NCBI RefSeq assembly: GCF_002257705.1
Contig: NZ_LSLK01000032.1
Coordinates: 1 to 64,000, forward strand
Reading direction: 5' to 3'
Source of the DNA: Sporomusa silvacetica DSM 10669
GTDB lineage: Bacteria > Bacillota > Negativicutes > Sporomusales > Sporomusaceae
DNA length: 64,000 bases
In this document: positions 8,450 to 17,130 of the stretch, in pieces
Layout of the letters: every line of letters starts with the position of its first letter
Position numbering within the stretch: the stretch's first letter is position 1
Made by a program: the position numbers and the translations under genes
The notes under the pieces: model-generated
The model's input: the letters and a program-made list of their open reading frames with translations, nothing else
The model's database searches: none
Told to the model about the DNA's origin: nothing

Positions 8450-10338
8450 CCATTATTATAAAACTCATTGACAAATAATCCAGCCATAATCCCACGCATT
8501 AAGATACTGCCTGCTTTGTGAAAAGCTTCCGGTGTATCCTGATTCTGAACCATCTGCCACACTTGACGCATATAAGGTACATTCAAATAATCTACAGCAA
8601 AACCATCTTCCAACTCGTTCAGCACAGCTTCAACCTCAGCAGCACAAATACGAAGCCGCGGTACTAGGTCGGCCGACTGTTGTCCGAAGCGACGGTTAAG
8701 ACGTACTTCATCAGGCAGATGGCCTCTCATTGCCTCACGAATTAGCCACCGATCCACCCTTGTCTCCGGATCAATAAAGATACGATCAGGCACCGAAAGT
8801 GTAAATGTTAAAACGCGAATATCGGCGGTAGGATCGCGTACATCAATTCCAAAAGCCGCACCATTTTCTGCATTTTTAGCACCGACAAACGAGCGTCCTG
8901 GTTTAAGAATTAGCCATCGTTTATCTAATGCTGTATTTTTTGGAAAAAGAAGTGAGTTTGTCGATTCCAGCATCTGTTCCCATAAGTTGAGACGGTACGC
9001 AAAATCAGGATGAATAGCTGATGATTGCCACACAGCCTTTCCTGGCATATGCATTCTTCGATATGCCTGTAGTAATGAAAGTGGCGCATAGCGTTTTGCC
9101 ATCTCTTTTATCCAACGCCTCCAGCCAAAATGACCAACCTGAAATAGAAGTGACTGTGAAAACACATCGCCTGTCCATGAAATACTTGCATTACCGCATT
9201 GTCCGTTAAGTAAAACATGACATCCTTTATATCTTGCTGTTTCCCTAATAGACTGTAGCCAAAAAAAATTTCCAGCAGCATGTGCTGGCTCGTTTCGGAC
9301 CGCCAGCATGCTGCGAATAGCTTGAATCGGACTGATCGCCTTAGCTACGATCGGGAACAAATCAATATTTTTTGCCTGCCTTGCCGTAGACTGAGCCAAA
9401 GGGAATTCATTGCCAAACGAGTGTTTACCCAAATAAACACTCGTTTCGGTTAGAGGTACAGAAGTATAGGCAATTAGCCGCTTATTTTCAGCCCGCAACA
9501 AACTAGCGGCAACAGCGGCAACCGAACCTGAATCAAGTCCTCCGCTTAATGACACGCCAATTTTTCCTTCACTTCGTAAGCGCGCTTTAACAGCTTCCTT
9601 AAATACTTCCCTGAAAGCCTCTATATAATCTTCCCTACGCGGGAGGTGTAGTTCCTGTGTATCTTCCATGCGCCAATAACAATGTTTGTCCAATCGTTCC
9701 GGGGTTACACTAAGACAATGAGCAGGTGGCAATCGTTTAAGTTGCTTATGTATAGTGCGCTCCCCATGATAATCAGGCCAGGAAACTAACACCTGTGCCA
9801 GATAGAGTTCATCCATTTCGACAGGCGCTAGGCCTAAAGCAAGCAAAGCTTTACGTGATGAAGCAAATGCAAACACTCTTTGGTCGGCATAATAGTACAG
9901 CGCAGTATAGCCAAAATGGTCGCGGGCTAAAAAAAGCTTACGTTCTACCGGATGGTAAACTGCAAAAGACCAATCACCATAGACCCTCTTAATACACTCT
10001 TCACCCCAACGTAAGTACATCTGCCGAAGCAGTTCACCATCACCAATAGTCAGTGCATCAACTTTCTTGATACCACAAGCGGCCAGTAATTCGTCCCGGT
10101 TGTCTAGCCGCGCAGTAGCTATAAAAACAAGACCAGTTGTCGTGTCAACATAAGGCAAATGTTCATAGTGAGCCTCAGGTGTGTTGAAAAAACGCGCCTG
10201 CCCTAGCCCAACTCCCCCCTCTAACCATATATCACAGCCATCCGGGCCCCATTCCACCATCACCTGGCGCATAGTTTCAAGCATTACAGAAGAAACAGCT
10301 AAGCCATCTCTGCTCACAATACCAAAAATGCCGCTCAT
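8446..10338 (-). CDS. Lasso cyclase (asparagine-synthetase-like, C protein)
   Basis: A 630-aa asparagine synthase homologue that begins MSGIFGIV: residue 2 is Ser instead of the Cys nucleophile of glutamine-hydrolysing AsnB, so the glutaminase site is dead, as in lasso cyclases. The AMP-forming PP-loop SGGLDS is intact (265-270). Lasso C proteins adenylate an Asp/Glu side chain and close an isopeptide bond to the new N-terminus while the tail is threaded. It starts 15 bp after the precursor gene and overlaps the next kinase gene by 4 bp. Confidence 0.9.
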   Translation of the reverse strand: MSGIFGIVSRDGLAVSSVMLETMRQVMVEWGPDGCDIWLEGGVGLGQARFFNTPEAHYEHLPYVDTTTGLVFIATARLDNRDELLAACGIKKVDALTIGDGELLRQMYLRWGEECIKRVYGDWSFAVYHPVERKLFLARDHFGYTALYYYADQRVFAFASSRKALLALGLAPVEMDELYLAQVLVSWPDYHGERTIHKQLKRLPPAHCLSVTPERLDKHCYWRMEDTQELHLPRREDYIEAFREVFKEAVKARLRSEGKIGVSLSGGLDSGSVAAVAASLLRAENKRLIAYTSVPLTETSVYLGKHSFGNEFPLAQSTARQAKNIDLFPIVAKAISPIQAIRSMLAVRNEPAHAAGNFFWLQSIRETARYKGCHVLLNGQCGNASISWTGDVFSQSLLFQVGHFGWRRWIKEMAKRYAPLSLLQAYRRMHMPGKAVWQSSAIHPDFAYRLNLWEQMLESTNSLLFPKNTALDKRWLILKPGRSFVGAKNAENGAAFGIDVRDPTADIRVLTFTLSVPDRIFIDPETRVDRWLIREAMRGHLPDEVRLNRRFGQQSADLVPRLRICAAEVEAVLNELEDGFAVDYLNVPYMRQVWQMVQNQDTPEAFHKAGSILMRGIMAGLFVNEFYNNG

Positions 10339-10353
10339 ATATCTGTCTCTTTA

Positions 10354-10530
10354 CTAATTATGCCCACCTGACGTGGTTGAATCAGCGCCACTAGCCGCAG
10401 TTAACAGTGTCTTTTTCATATCAAGCCTTGTAATTACTGGCTTATGCCAAGCATATTGGTTGTCCAGTGGCGAAGAAACCACCTGCTCCTCATCAATTGT
10501 GATAAACTTGTTTTTTTGAACTTGATTCAT
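10354..10530 (-). CDS. Lasso peptide precursor (A), 58 aa
   Basis: A small gene with a strong ribosome site (AGGAGG, 8 nt before ATG) immediately upstream of the cyclase. The leader shows W28-x-x-P31 (WHKP), then ITRLDMKKT, resembling the leader consensus with an aromatic-x-x-Pro, a Leu-Asp and a Thr at position -2. Cleavage after L42 (Thr41 at -2) gives the 16-residue core LTAASGADSTTSGGHN, with Asp at position 8 for an eight-residue ring to Leu1. Asp50 is the only acidic residue after the leader. The core has six Ser/Thr, no Tyr and no large plug residue except His15. The identity as precursor is strong from context; the exact cleavage site is inference. Confidence 0.85.
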   Translation of the reverse strand: MNQVQKNKFITIDEEQVVSSPLDNQYAWHKPVITRLDMKKTLLTAASGADSTTSGGHN

Positions 10531-10602
10531 TATAAATTCCTCCTACTATTTAATACTTGGATAAATATTTTCCATATATTAACTTCGTTAAAAGCAGCAA
10601 TA

Positions 10603-10635
10603 TTCCTGCCAAACACAGCAAAAATTTGGCAGGAA
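10603..10635. promoter_or_regulatory. 11-bp inverted repeat upstream of the lasso precursor
   Basis: TTCCTGCCAAA and its exact reverse complement are separated by 11 bp, about 75-105 bp before the precursor start. No T-run follows on either strand, so it is not a typical intrinsic terminator. It could be an operator or an RNA attenuator. A weak minus-strand promoter (TTGCTG, 16 bp, TATATG) lies between it and the gene. Confidence 0.45.
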
Positions 10636-10746
10636 ATACGCTTTGTTCAATATTAAGAAATCCGGTTAATTACATAAGATACCAGCAAAAACGAGAACTT
10701 GCAGATTACAATATTTTTCGGCAAATTATCGTTAATCCCGTTATGC

Positions 10747-11292
10747 TCATGACGGTCTAGGTAAATACTCTCCGTCATAATTAATGATAAAATTAATTCC
10801 CAGATATGGCTGCATATTATTATGGGCGGCAATACTGCCATCTGTGTTGCCACCTGACGTCTGAAGTGCTTGCGCAGCCATTTGGGTATCAGGCGTTCGT
10901 ACGCTATATAAAGTCGCCCCTGCTGATTTCGCCCAAATGCCATTAGCCGGGCTGCTAACCGTCCCCGGATTAGTGGTACATTGTACGGTATGATTGTGGT
11001 TCGGCATCTGTGAATGACTCAAGGTCACTGTAGCGCTGCCTGCCGTTTGTCCAAGAGTAGTCTGCGGTGTCAATCCAGGTCCATTCCCCCAGCCTAGCGG
11101 GGCATAGCCCCTGAGGTCAGGCAATTTGAAAGTTTGACTAGGATTAGTAGTAGTTCCGTACAAAGTGCCAACTATTGAATAAAGCGCATTATATTGATTG
11201 ATGGCTACCTCCTGCCCCTGACAAAAAAACCAGCCGTAAGGAGCAAAGCTACCTGCGAATATCCTAATTTCTCCAATAAAAGGACATGCCAT
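10747..11292 (-). CDS. Tail-collar domain (MdpB/microcystin-dependent-like) protein 3
   Basis: 181 aa from the ATG at 11292, which has a GGAGGG site; the longer upstream frame lacks homology. Begins PFIGEIRIFAGSFAPYGWFFCQGQ and contains LPDLRGYAPLG, SHSQMPNHNHTV and HNNMQPYLGINFIINYDG, the signature order of phage tail-collar/MdpB proteins. No signal peptide. Third of three paralogues in a row. Their role is unknown; no other phage genes are present. It lies 216 bp upstream of the lasso precursor. Confidence 0.82.
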   Translation of the reverse strand: MACPFIGEIRIFAGSFAPYGWFFCQGQEVAINQYNALYSIVGTLYGTTTNPSQTFKLPDLRGYAPLGWGNGPGLTPQTTLGQTAGSATVTLSHSQMPNHNHTVQCTTNPGTVSSPANGIWAKSAGATLYSVRTPDTQMAAQALQTSGGNTDGSIAAHNNMQPYLGINFIINYDGEYLPRPS

Positions 11293-11314
11293 ATTTAATC
11301 CCTCCTTTTCGTCT

Positions 11315-11842
11315 CTAAGGCCGCGACGGATAAATGCCCATAAGGGCAATACAGAAACTAATCGTCTGATACGGCTGCATATTATTATGACCTTGACCGC
11401 CACCAGACGTTGTAATGGCTGACGGGTTCAGTGCTACTTTTGTACTATCCACATAAGGCGCGAACGGATTTTGCGCTGCCGTCGCCCACGCTGCCTGATC
11501 CACGGCCGGGCTAGGTGTAACAATCGTTCCATTTACCGTATCCGCCATAACCGCATGAGTATGTGCCGGAATCTGCGTCGTCGAAAGAGTTTCCAATGCC
11601 TTACCGCCAGGTTTGCCGTATTCCACGGTTGTGCTTGTAATAGTTGGTTGAATAGGCACCCGTCCTCGTAAATCAGGCAGGTTAAAATTGGTTCTATTAT
11701 CACCGCCATAGGTACTCCCGATCAATGAATACAGCGCCGAATTCTGCACTATCAACAGCAATTGGCCGTCACAAGTAGCCCAGCCCCGCGGGACCCTGTC
11801 AAAGGAAAACATTCTTATTTCTGCTAAAAAAGGTTCTGCCAT
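11315..11842 (-). CDS. Tail-collar domain (MdpB-like) protein 2
   Basis: A 175-aa paralogue: FLAEIRMFSFDRVPRGWATC, GDNRTNFNLPDLRGRVPI, TTQIPAHTHAV and HNNMQPYQTISFCIAL. It keeps the HxH-type motif and C-terminal repeat shared with both neighbours but diverges in the middle region. Separated by 18 and 22 bp from its paralogues, so one operon is likely. Confidence 0.82.
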   Translation of the reverse strand: MAEPFLAEIRMFSFDRVPRGWATCDGQLLLIVQNSALYSLIGSTYGGDNRTNFNLPDLRGRVPIQPTITSTTVEYGKPGGKALETLSTTQIPAHTHAVMADTVNGTIVTPSPAVDQAAWATAAQNPFAPYVDSTKVALNPSAITTSGGGQGHNNMQPYQTISFCIALMGIYPSRP

Positions 11843-11860
11843 CTGTCATTCCTCCTTTTT

Positions 11861-12412
11861 TTATGAAAAATCTGGGAAAATTCCATATAAGGCGATAATA
11901 TAGTTCAAAACAATACTAGGCATTACATTGTTATGCACCTGACTGCCGCCGGTGCTTTGGATAGAATTAGGATCCATTTGCTTCAGTGTTATGCCGGATA
12001 AATCTGTAAGATACTGATTAACAGCAACTCCAGCAGAACTAGGAGCAGCCCAGACATTGCCACCAGGACCGGGCTGTGTGCCTGTAACCGACTGCCCACA
12101 GGCAGTATGGGTATGAACAGGCATTTGATCTGCGGTTACTGCAGCCGTCTCTGCCCCTCCTGTTGAGCCGATGGGATAAGTCACCGAAGTATCCCCCTGC
12201 GCTGTATATGTACCCATATGGATAGGCAGCCTGCCCCGCAAATCCGGGATTGCAAAGTTTGACACCCCATCACCACCATAGGTAGTGTTAATCAATGCAT
12301 AAAGAGCTTCGTATTGGCTGATACTGAGCAGTCTGCCATCACAAAGCGCCCAATTATCCGGCGCGTAGTTACCGGCAAATAACCTGATCTCTCCAATATA
12401 CGGATCACTCAT
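11861..12412 (-). CDS. Tail-collar domain (MdpB-like) protein 1
   Basis: A 183-aa paralogue: YIGEIRLFAGNYAPDNWALCDG, YGGDGVSNFAIPDLRGRLPI, ADQMPVHTHTA and VHNNVMPSIVLNYIIALYG. First of the tandem trio and 3 bp after the DUF6916-like gene. Triplets of such proteins next to this small partner and a GNAT are a recurring arrangement as far as I recall, but their biological role is not established. Confidence 0.82.
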   Translation of the reverse strand: MSDPYIGEIRLFAGNYAPDNWALCDGRLLSISQYEALYALINTTYGGDGVSNFAIPDLRGRLPIHMGTYTAQGDTSVTYPIGSTGGAETAAVTADQMPVHTHTACGQSVTGTQPGPGGNVWAAPSSAGVAVNQYLTDLSGITLKQMDPNSIQSTGGSQVHNNVMPSIVLNYIIALYGIFPDFS

Positions 12413-12415
12413 TAG

Positions 12416-12730
12416 TTACCCCTCCTTGTTGCTATTTATGATGTAGTTAAACACAGCTTCATAATAAACCCCGTCTGTTTTGCCAGTGTCAACCGGTCCT
12501 AAAAAAAGCGGGAAATCCCCCATTGACGGGTGTGTCACCTGACAGGTGTTATGCCGAAAAACCTTGCCTTCAGCATTGCGAAAAAGCAGCGAAAACGATT
12601 CAATATTTCCGCTAGTTTGTCCAGACACTTTGACTAATTCGATCTCGACCGGACCGATTTCATTGCTGTGTACTGTAAACTGCTCGTTTAGATGAGGTTC
12701 AAAATCTTGTTTATGCAATTTGGCAACCAT
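12416..12730 (-). CDS. Small DUF6916-like partner of tail-collar proteins
   Basis: A 104-aa soluble protein without signal peptide or membrane segment (FEPHLNEQFTV, IELVKVSGQ, FSLLFRN, LFLGPVD). The pattern resembles the short conserved protein usually encoded beside MdpB-like trios (DUF6916); the family assignment is from memory. It lies 3 bp from each neighbour. Function unknown. Confidence 0.6.
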   Translation of the reverse strand: MVAKLHKQDFEPHLNEQFTVHSNEIGPVEIELVKVSGQTSGNIESFSLLFRNAEGKVFRHNTCQVTHPSMGDFPLFLGPVDTGKTDGVYYEAVFNYIINSNKEG

Positions 12731-12733
12731 TAC

Positions 12734-13228
12734 TCAAACCTCCGGTCTGGATCTTTCCATGTAATAATAAACACCGTACGTACCTTTCTCTACAAGGCCT
12801 AATGTTTTATAAAATGAGCGCACCGGATTATTACATTCCACATGCAAACTCATTAAAAGGCCCTCTTTATCCACCTCCTCCACTAGGGTTCTCATGATCC
12901 TCCCGCCTGCGCCCCGTCCCCGGAACTCTGGCAATAAAGCAATGTCAATAACCACCATTTTATCTTGTTGGTGGTCGATATATAATCTCCCTGCGGGAAT
13001 ACCATCAATGAGAATAATATCAAAAGCAGCCTGCGGATAATTTTGCCTGTAGTAAGTATGCTGTAGATTGAACTGCATGCGCAAAAAATTTTCGATATCA
13101 GCTTCATTCCACCCCGTAACTGCCATCTCTTCATTGCGTGTGGAAGCATAAACGCGATATAAAAATTCAAGGTCTGTATCAATTACCGAGCGAAAAGTGA
13201 TCGAGTCAGTATTGATTTTATTCTCCAC
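12734..13228 (-). CDS. GNAT-family N-acetyltransferase
   Basis: A 164-aa GNAT with the acetyl-CoA motif LLPEFRGRGAGGRIMRTLVEE and the C-terminal VECNNPVRSFYKTLGLVEKG. It opens the tail-collar operon. The target is unknown; acetylation of a tail-collar protein or of the lasso product are both possible, without direct evidence. Confidence 0.85.
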   Translation of the reverse strand: MENKINTDSITFRSVIDTDLEFLYRVYASTRNEEMAVTGWNEADIENFLRMQFNLQHTYYRQNYPQAAFDIILIDGIPAGRLYIDHQQDKMVVIDIALLPEFRGRGAGGRIMRTLVEEVDKEGLLMSLHVECNNPVRSFYKTLGLVEKGTYGVYYYMERSRPEV

Positions 13229-13406
13229 CTATGTACCCCTTCCCAAAACTGCTGGCATTATAGGATGCAAGCGTTGCAATATTTATTTACTGCTATTTCC
13301 CTGTAATTGAAGATTACTCCTTTAATACCATATATTACACATTTTCATGCATAATCCTTCTATATTTTACAATTTTTTCCGAAAAACCTCTTGAAAGCAT
13401 ATTGTC

Positions 13407-15194
13407 TCAACCCGTGCCACTTACACTTGCTAAAGCGGCAAACCTGCCTCCTTTGTTTTTACTTAGTGACAGATAATCTCCCTGCTCCAACACTCGCCCC
13501 TGCTCCAGCACATAAATCCGGTCAGCCTGCCGGATGGTCGATAACCGATGGGCAATAACCACAATGGTTAGCTTACCATGCAAGTCTTCAAGGGCCTGCT
13601 GAATTCGACTTTCGTTCTCAGTATCCAAAGAGCTGGTTGCCTCATCTAATATTAACACCGACGGTTTCCGCAACAAGGCTCGCGCCAAGACTATACGCTG
13701 CCGTTCTCCGCCTGATAGTCGCACACCACGGTCGCCTACAACTGTATCTAAACCTGCCGGCAGACTACGAACAAATTCGTCCACTGCCGCTAAACCCAGC
13801 GTCTCCCACATGGCACTCTCAGACGCTTCCGGACAAGCCCACTGTAAGTTAGCGCGAATACTGGCATTCCATAGAAATGAATCCTGCGGAACATAGCCAA
13901 TTGATTGCCGCCATACCTGCAGACTCTGCGCCAAAGGCCGTCCATCAACGAAAATACCCCCCCGCTCTGGTGTCAACAGTCCAAGCAACAAGTCCACCAT
14001 AGTACTTTTACCTGAACCGGACACACCTACAAAAGCCGTTGTCGTACCGGCAGCAAGCACCACACTTACTCCATCAACAGCATAGTTAAATCGCCCGGCA
14101 TAATAACAAAAGGAAACATCGCGAAACTCTATTCCTTGTGTGAGCTCCAACCTAGTGGTAAGCTGTTCCTCTAACAATAACTCCTGTTCCTCCAGACAAC
14201 AGCGTTCTAGCTGCAACACTGCCTTAAAAGCAGGCAGCATCATCACCACATACTGCAAACCAACCTGAAAAGAAGAAAAACGCGGCCATAAACGGGCAAA
14301 AATAACAACAATCAACACAAATTCCTGCGGATTGAGTTTGAAAAATGTAATTGCCGTGTAGAAAAACAAACTGATAAAAACCGCAGCACCCACTTTGTAA
14401 TAAAAATCGGTGTGGCTTTGAACAGCCGTAAACCGGACAAAGTTTCGCTCTATAGTATGACGCAGCGTAGCAAAATTCCGTATTTGAACTGGCTCCATGC
14501 CATAGCTTTTTACTTCCTTGATTCCATTCAAATGCTCGGTAACTTCAAACATTAAATTCCGCGTAAACTCGGAAATTGACAGACCCATCCTGCGTGATTG
14601 GCGAATAAACGGGTACGAACAAATAAACAAGACCGCACCGCCGCCCAAAATAAACAATGTCAGACCGGGAGCAATAAGAAAAGCCAGTCCGATTTGAATT
14701 ATACCAATCAGCCCTGTGGCCAACAGCTGCAGAAAAAAATGGGTCCCATTGCCGACACGCATTACCTCTGTTGTCAGAACATGGGTGATATCAGCTTTTG
14801 CTCGCGACAGCAAAAACAACCACCTTGTATACGCGATGGCCCGGAACAGCCTAATGCTCAGAAAGCTAGTAAAAGACTGCTGAATCGCCACACTGCAGAT
14901 GGCTTGCGAACGCTGCAGCCAGCTTTGACCGGCAATAATCACGATATACAGCCCCAGCACGACAGGCAGAGTGGGGGCCAGACCACACACCTGAAATAAA
15001 CCCTGAACCTTAAAAGCCCAACTGCCGTCAGCCGGAACACCGGAAATAATTCCGGCTAAACTAAGCAAAGGGATTAGCAACAATACGCCGCCCCCTTCAA
15101 TAAGGCCGAGAAAAACCATCAAAACAAGATTGACAATCAACTTCAGTTTGCAAAATGCATAAAGCTCCTGCATATAAGAGAGCAGCGTGTTCAT
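13407..15194 (-). CDS. Lasso-type ABC exporter (D protein), fused permease-ATPase
   Basis: A 595-aa half-transporter: about six transmembrane helices in residues 1-320, then an ATPase domain with Walker A GVSGSGKST, signature LSGGERQR and Walker B VLILDEATSSLD. No N-terminal C39 peptidase domain, which fits lasso exporters because leader removal is done by B2. In lasso clusters this protein exports and gives self-immunity. It lies 58 bp after cysNC. Confidence 0.85.
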   Translation of the reverse strand: MNTLLSYMQELYAFCKLKLIVNLVLMVFLGLIEGGGVLLLIPLLSLAGIISGVPADGSWAFKVQGLFQVCGLAPTLPVVLGLYIVIIAGQSWLQRSQAICSVAIQQSFTSFLSIRLFRAIAYTRWLFLLSRAKADITHVLTTEVMRVGNGTHFFLQLLATGLIGIIQIGLAFLIAPGLTLFILGGGAVLFICSYPFIRQSRRMGLSISEFTRNLMFEVTEHLNGIKEVKSYGMEPVQIRNFATLRHTIERNFVRFTAVQSHTDFYYKVGAAVFISLFFYTAITFFKLNPQEFVLIVVIFARLWPRFSSFQVGLQYVVMMLPAFKAVLQLERCCLEEQELLLEEQLTTRLELTQGIEFRDVSFCYYAGRFNYAVDGVSVVLAAGTTTAFVGVSGSGKSTMVDLLLGLLTPERGGIFVDGRPLAQSLQVWRQSIGYVPQDSFLWNASIRANLQWACPEASESAMWETLGLAAVDEFVRSLPAGLDTVVGDRGVRLSGGERQRIVLARALLRKPSVLILDEATSSLDTENESRIQQALEDLHGKLTIVVIAHRLSTIRQADRIYVLEQGRVLEQGDYLSLSKNKGGRFAALASVSGTG

Positions 15195-15252
15195 ATTACC
15201 ACCTTTCCGAGTACCGCCTATTTTTTCACTGGCACGCTAATCGCGAAACACA

Positions 15253-17130
15253 CTATTTGTCTGCCAGCCTGCAGTTTGCTATTACATATTGATACAATTG
15301 CTCAACACAGCTTTCCACACTATATTGCTCAGTATCAATTACCAGTTCCGGTTGCTCCGGTGTTTCATATATATCGTCAATACCAGTAAACTGGCGGACA
15401 ATGCCTTGACGGGCCTTGGCGTATAAGCCTTTAACATCACGTTGCTCACAGGCTTTTAGCGAGCATTTAACAAAGACCTCGACAAACTCCTCTGGCAGCA
15501 ACAATTCACGAACGCGGCCACGATCGTTGGCATAGGGAGAAATAAAGGCGGTAAGCACAACAAAACCTGCGTCCACAAACAATTTGGCCACTTCACCCAC
15601 GCGCCGAATGTTTTCTCGTCGTCCTCCAGTAGAAAAGCTAAGATCTTGATTCAAGCCGCCACGAATATTGTCACCATCTAATACATAGGTCTGAACCCCG
15701 GCACTAAACAGCTTTTCCTCCAAACCACGCGCCAGTGTGGATTTGCCTGCGCCAGACAAGCCTGTCAGCCAAATGACAAAAGAATGGTGGCGATTTCTTT
15801 TCCGCCGTTCTTGTAAGCTGATATAGTTAGGCTCGTTAAACAACACAGGATTTGTCCCTGTAGTTTGCTGTTCATGAGAAAAACGTGTAAAATTCTGCCG
15901 TTCACCAGCAGCCGTCGCCAGCACGATGCCGCCCCCGGCGATTTGGTACCCGTCCACCAGAACAAAGCGACCTGTCGCTGGAATAGCCGAAAACTCATCA
16001 AACATGATAGGCTGATCTGTCATTAGCAGTCCTTCACCGACAAACCCTGCCGGAACGCCAGCAAGACTGGCATCCTGCAGATTGCCAATATCAATCACCC
16101 TGTCAAACCGCTCAAACCATGCACCGACTTCCTGACAGCCGAGTTTCAGTTTATACCTCTGCCCAACTGCCAGTTCTTTGCGCCCCAACCACACCACACG
16201 GGCACGAAAGCAACGGCTAATAGCTGGCGGCTGCACTGCCCCGGATAGCATCATGCCACGCTCTGCAAATAAAGGATCCGCCAGTTCAACCGCTACACAT
16301 TCCCTTTGATGAGCAGACAGAGTCTCTAGCCGCGGCCAGCAATCAATACGCTGAATCTTGGTTTTTTCTGCCGTCGGCCATACCACCACGTCCTGTCCTT
16401 GCGTTAAGCAACCAGATTCTATACGTCCGGCCAATAAACGCTGTGAACCAAAACGATAAACGTCCTGCACCAGAAAGCGTAATGCTTCCTGAGCTTTCCG
16501 CGCCGGCTGAAAGGCCAAAAACTGCTCGCGCACCGTCGGTCCCTGGTACCATGCAAGATTTTCAGAAGTCTGAATCAGATTATCGCCGGTATACGCAGCG
16601 ATAGGAATATACTGCATCGCCTCCATGCCCTGTCCCTGTAAAAACTCCTCATACTCCTGTTGGATAGATTGAAATACCGGTTTTGACCAATCCACCAAAT
16701 CCATTTTATTTACCACTACCGCAATCTGCGTAACGCCAAGCAGCGATAATAAGTAACCATGTCGACGAGACTGTTCTCTAACCCCTTCCGTGGCATCAAT
16801 GACGACTATGGCCGCCTCCGCCTGGCTGGCACCACTGAGCATATTTTTTAAAAACTCCCTGTGACCAGGGGCATCAGCAATCACAAAATCTCGGTTTTCA
16901 AATCTTAGTCTAGTTTGCGTAAAATCGATGGTAATTCCCTGTTCCTGTTCCTCAGCCAAACCATCCAGTAAAAAAGCATACTCCAAACTCCGTCCTTGCT
17001 CAGCCGAGCGATTACAGGCAAAATTTACACGATCAGCTTGTACCTGACCAGTATCATATAGCAGGCGTCCTATTAAAGTAGACTTACCATGATCAACATG
17101 CCCCAGCACTACTACTGTCATTTCCATCAC
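15253..17130 (-). CDS. cysNC: Sulfate adenylyltransferase GTPase subunit fused to APS kinase
   Basis: 625 aa. Residues 1 to about 420 form a CysN/NodQ translation-factor-like GTPase (GHVDHGKST at 10-18, DAPGHREF, NKMD). Residues from about 447 form an APS kinase (WLTGLSGAGKST, DGDNIRGGLN, FISPYANDR). With CysD it makes APS from ATP and sulfate, and the kinase domain converts APS to PAPS. The start overlaps the cysD stop by 4 bp. No APS or PAPS reductase gene is beside it, so the product is probably PAPS for sulfotransfer rather than sulfate assimilation. Confidence 0.93.
   Translation of the reverse strand: MMEMTVVVLGHVDHGKSTLIGRLLYDTGQVQADRVNFACNRSAEQGRSLEYAFLLDGLAEEQEQGITIDFTQTRLRFENRDFVIADAPGHREFLKNMLSGASQAEAAIVVIDATEGVREQSRRHGYLLSLLGVTQIAVVVNKMDLVDWSKPVFQSIQQEYEEFLQGQGMEAMQYIPIAAYTGDNLIQTSENLAWYQGPTVREQFLAFQPARKAQEALRFLVQDVYRFGSQRLLAGRIESGCLTQGQDVVVWPTAEKTKIQRIDCWPRLETLSAHQRECVAVELADPLFAERGMMLSGAVQPPAISRCFRARVVWLGRKELAVGQRYKLKLGCQEVGAWFERFDRVIDIGNLQDASLAGVPAGFVGEGLLMTDQPIMFDEFSAIPATGRFVLVDGYQIAGGGIVLATAAGERQNFTRFSHEQQTTGTNPVLFNEPNYISLQERRKRNRHHSFVIWLTGLSGAGKSTLARGLEEKLFSAGVQTYVLDGDNIRGGLNQDLSFSTGGRRENIRRVGEVAKLFVDAGFVVLTAFISPYANDRGRVRELLLPEEFVEVFVKCSLKACEQRDVKGLYAKARQGIVRQFTGIDDIYETPEQPELVIDTEQYSVESCVEQLYQYVIANCRLADK

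Noticed and set aside
8446..10338. Ordinary asparagine synthetase
   Set aside because: The Cys nucleophile after Met is replaced by Ser, and the gene directly follows a lasso precursor and precedes tailoring genes.
10747..12412. Prophage tail module
   Set aside because: Only collar-domain paralogues occur; no capsid, tape measure, portal, lysis or integrase genes are present.
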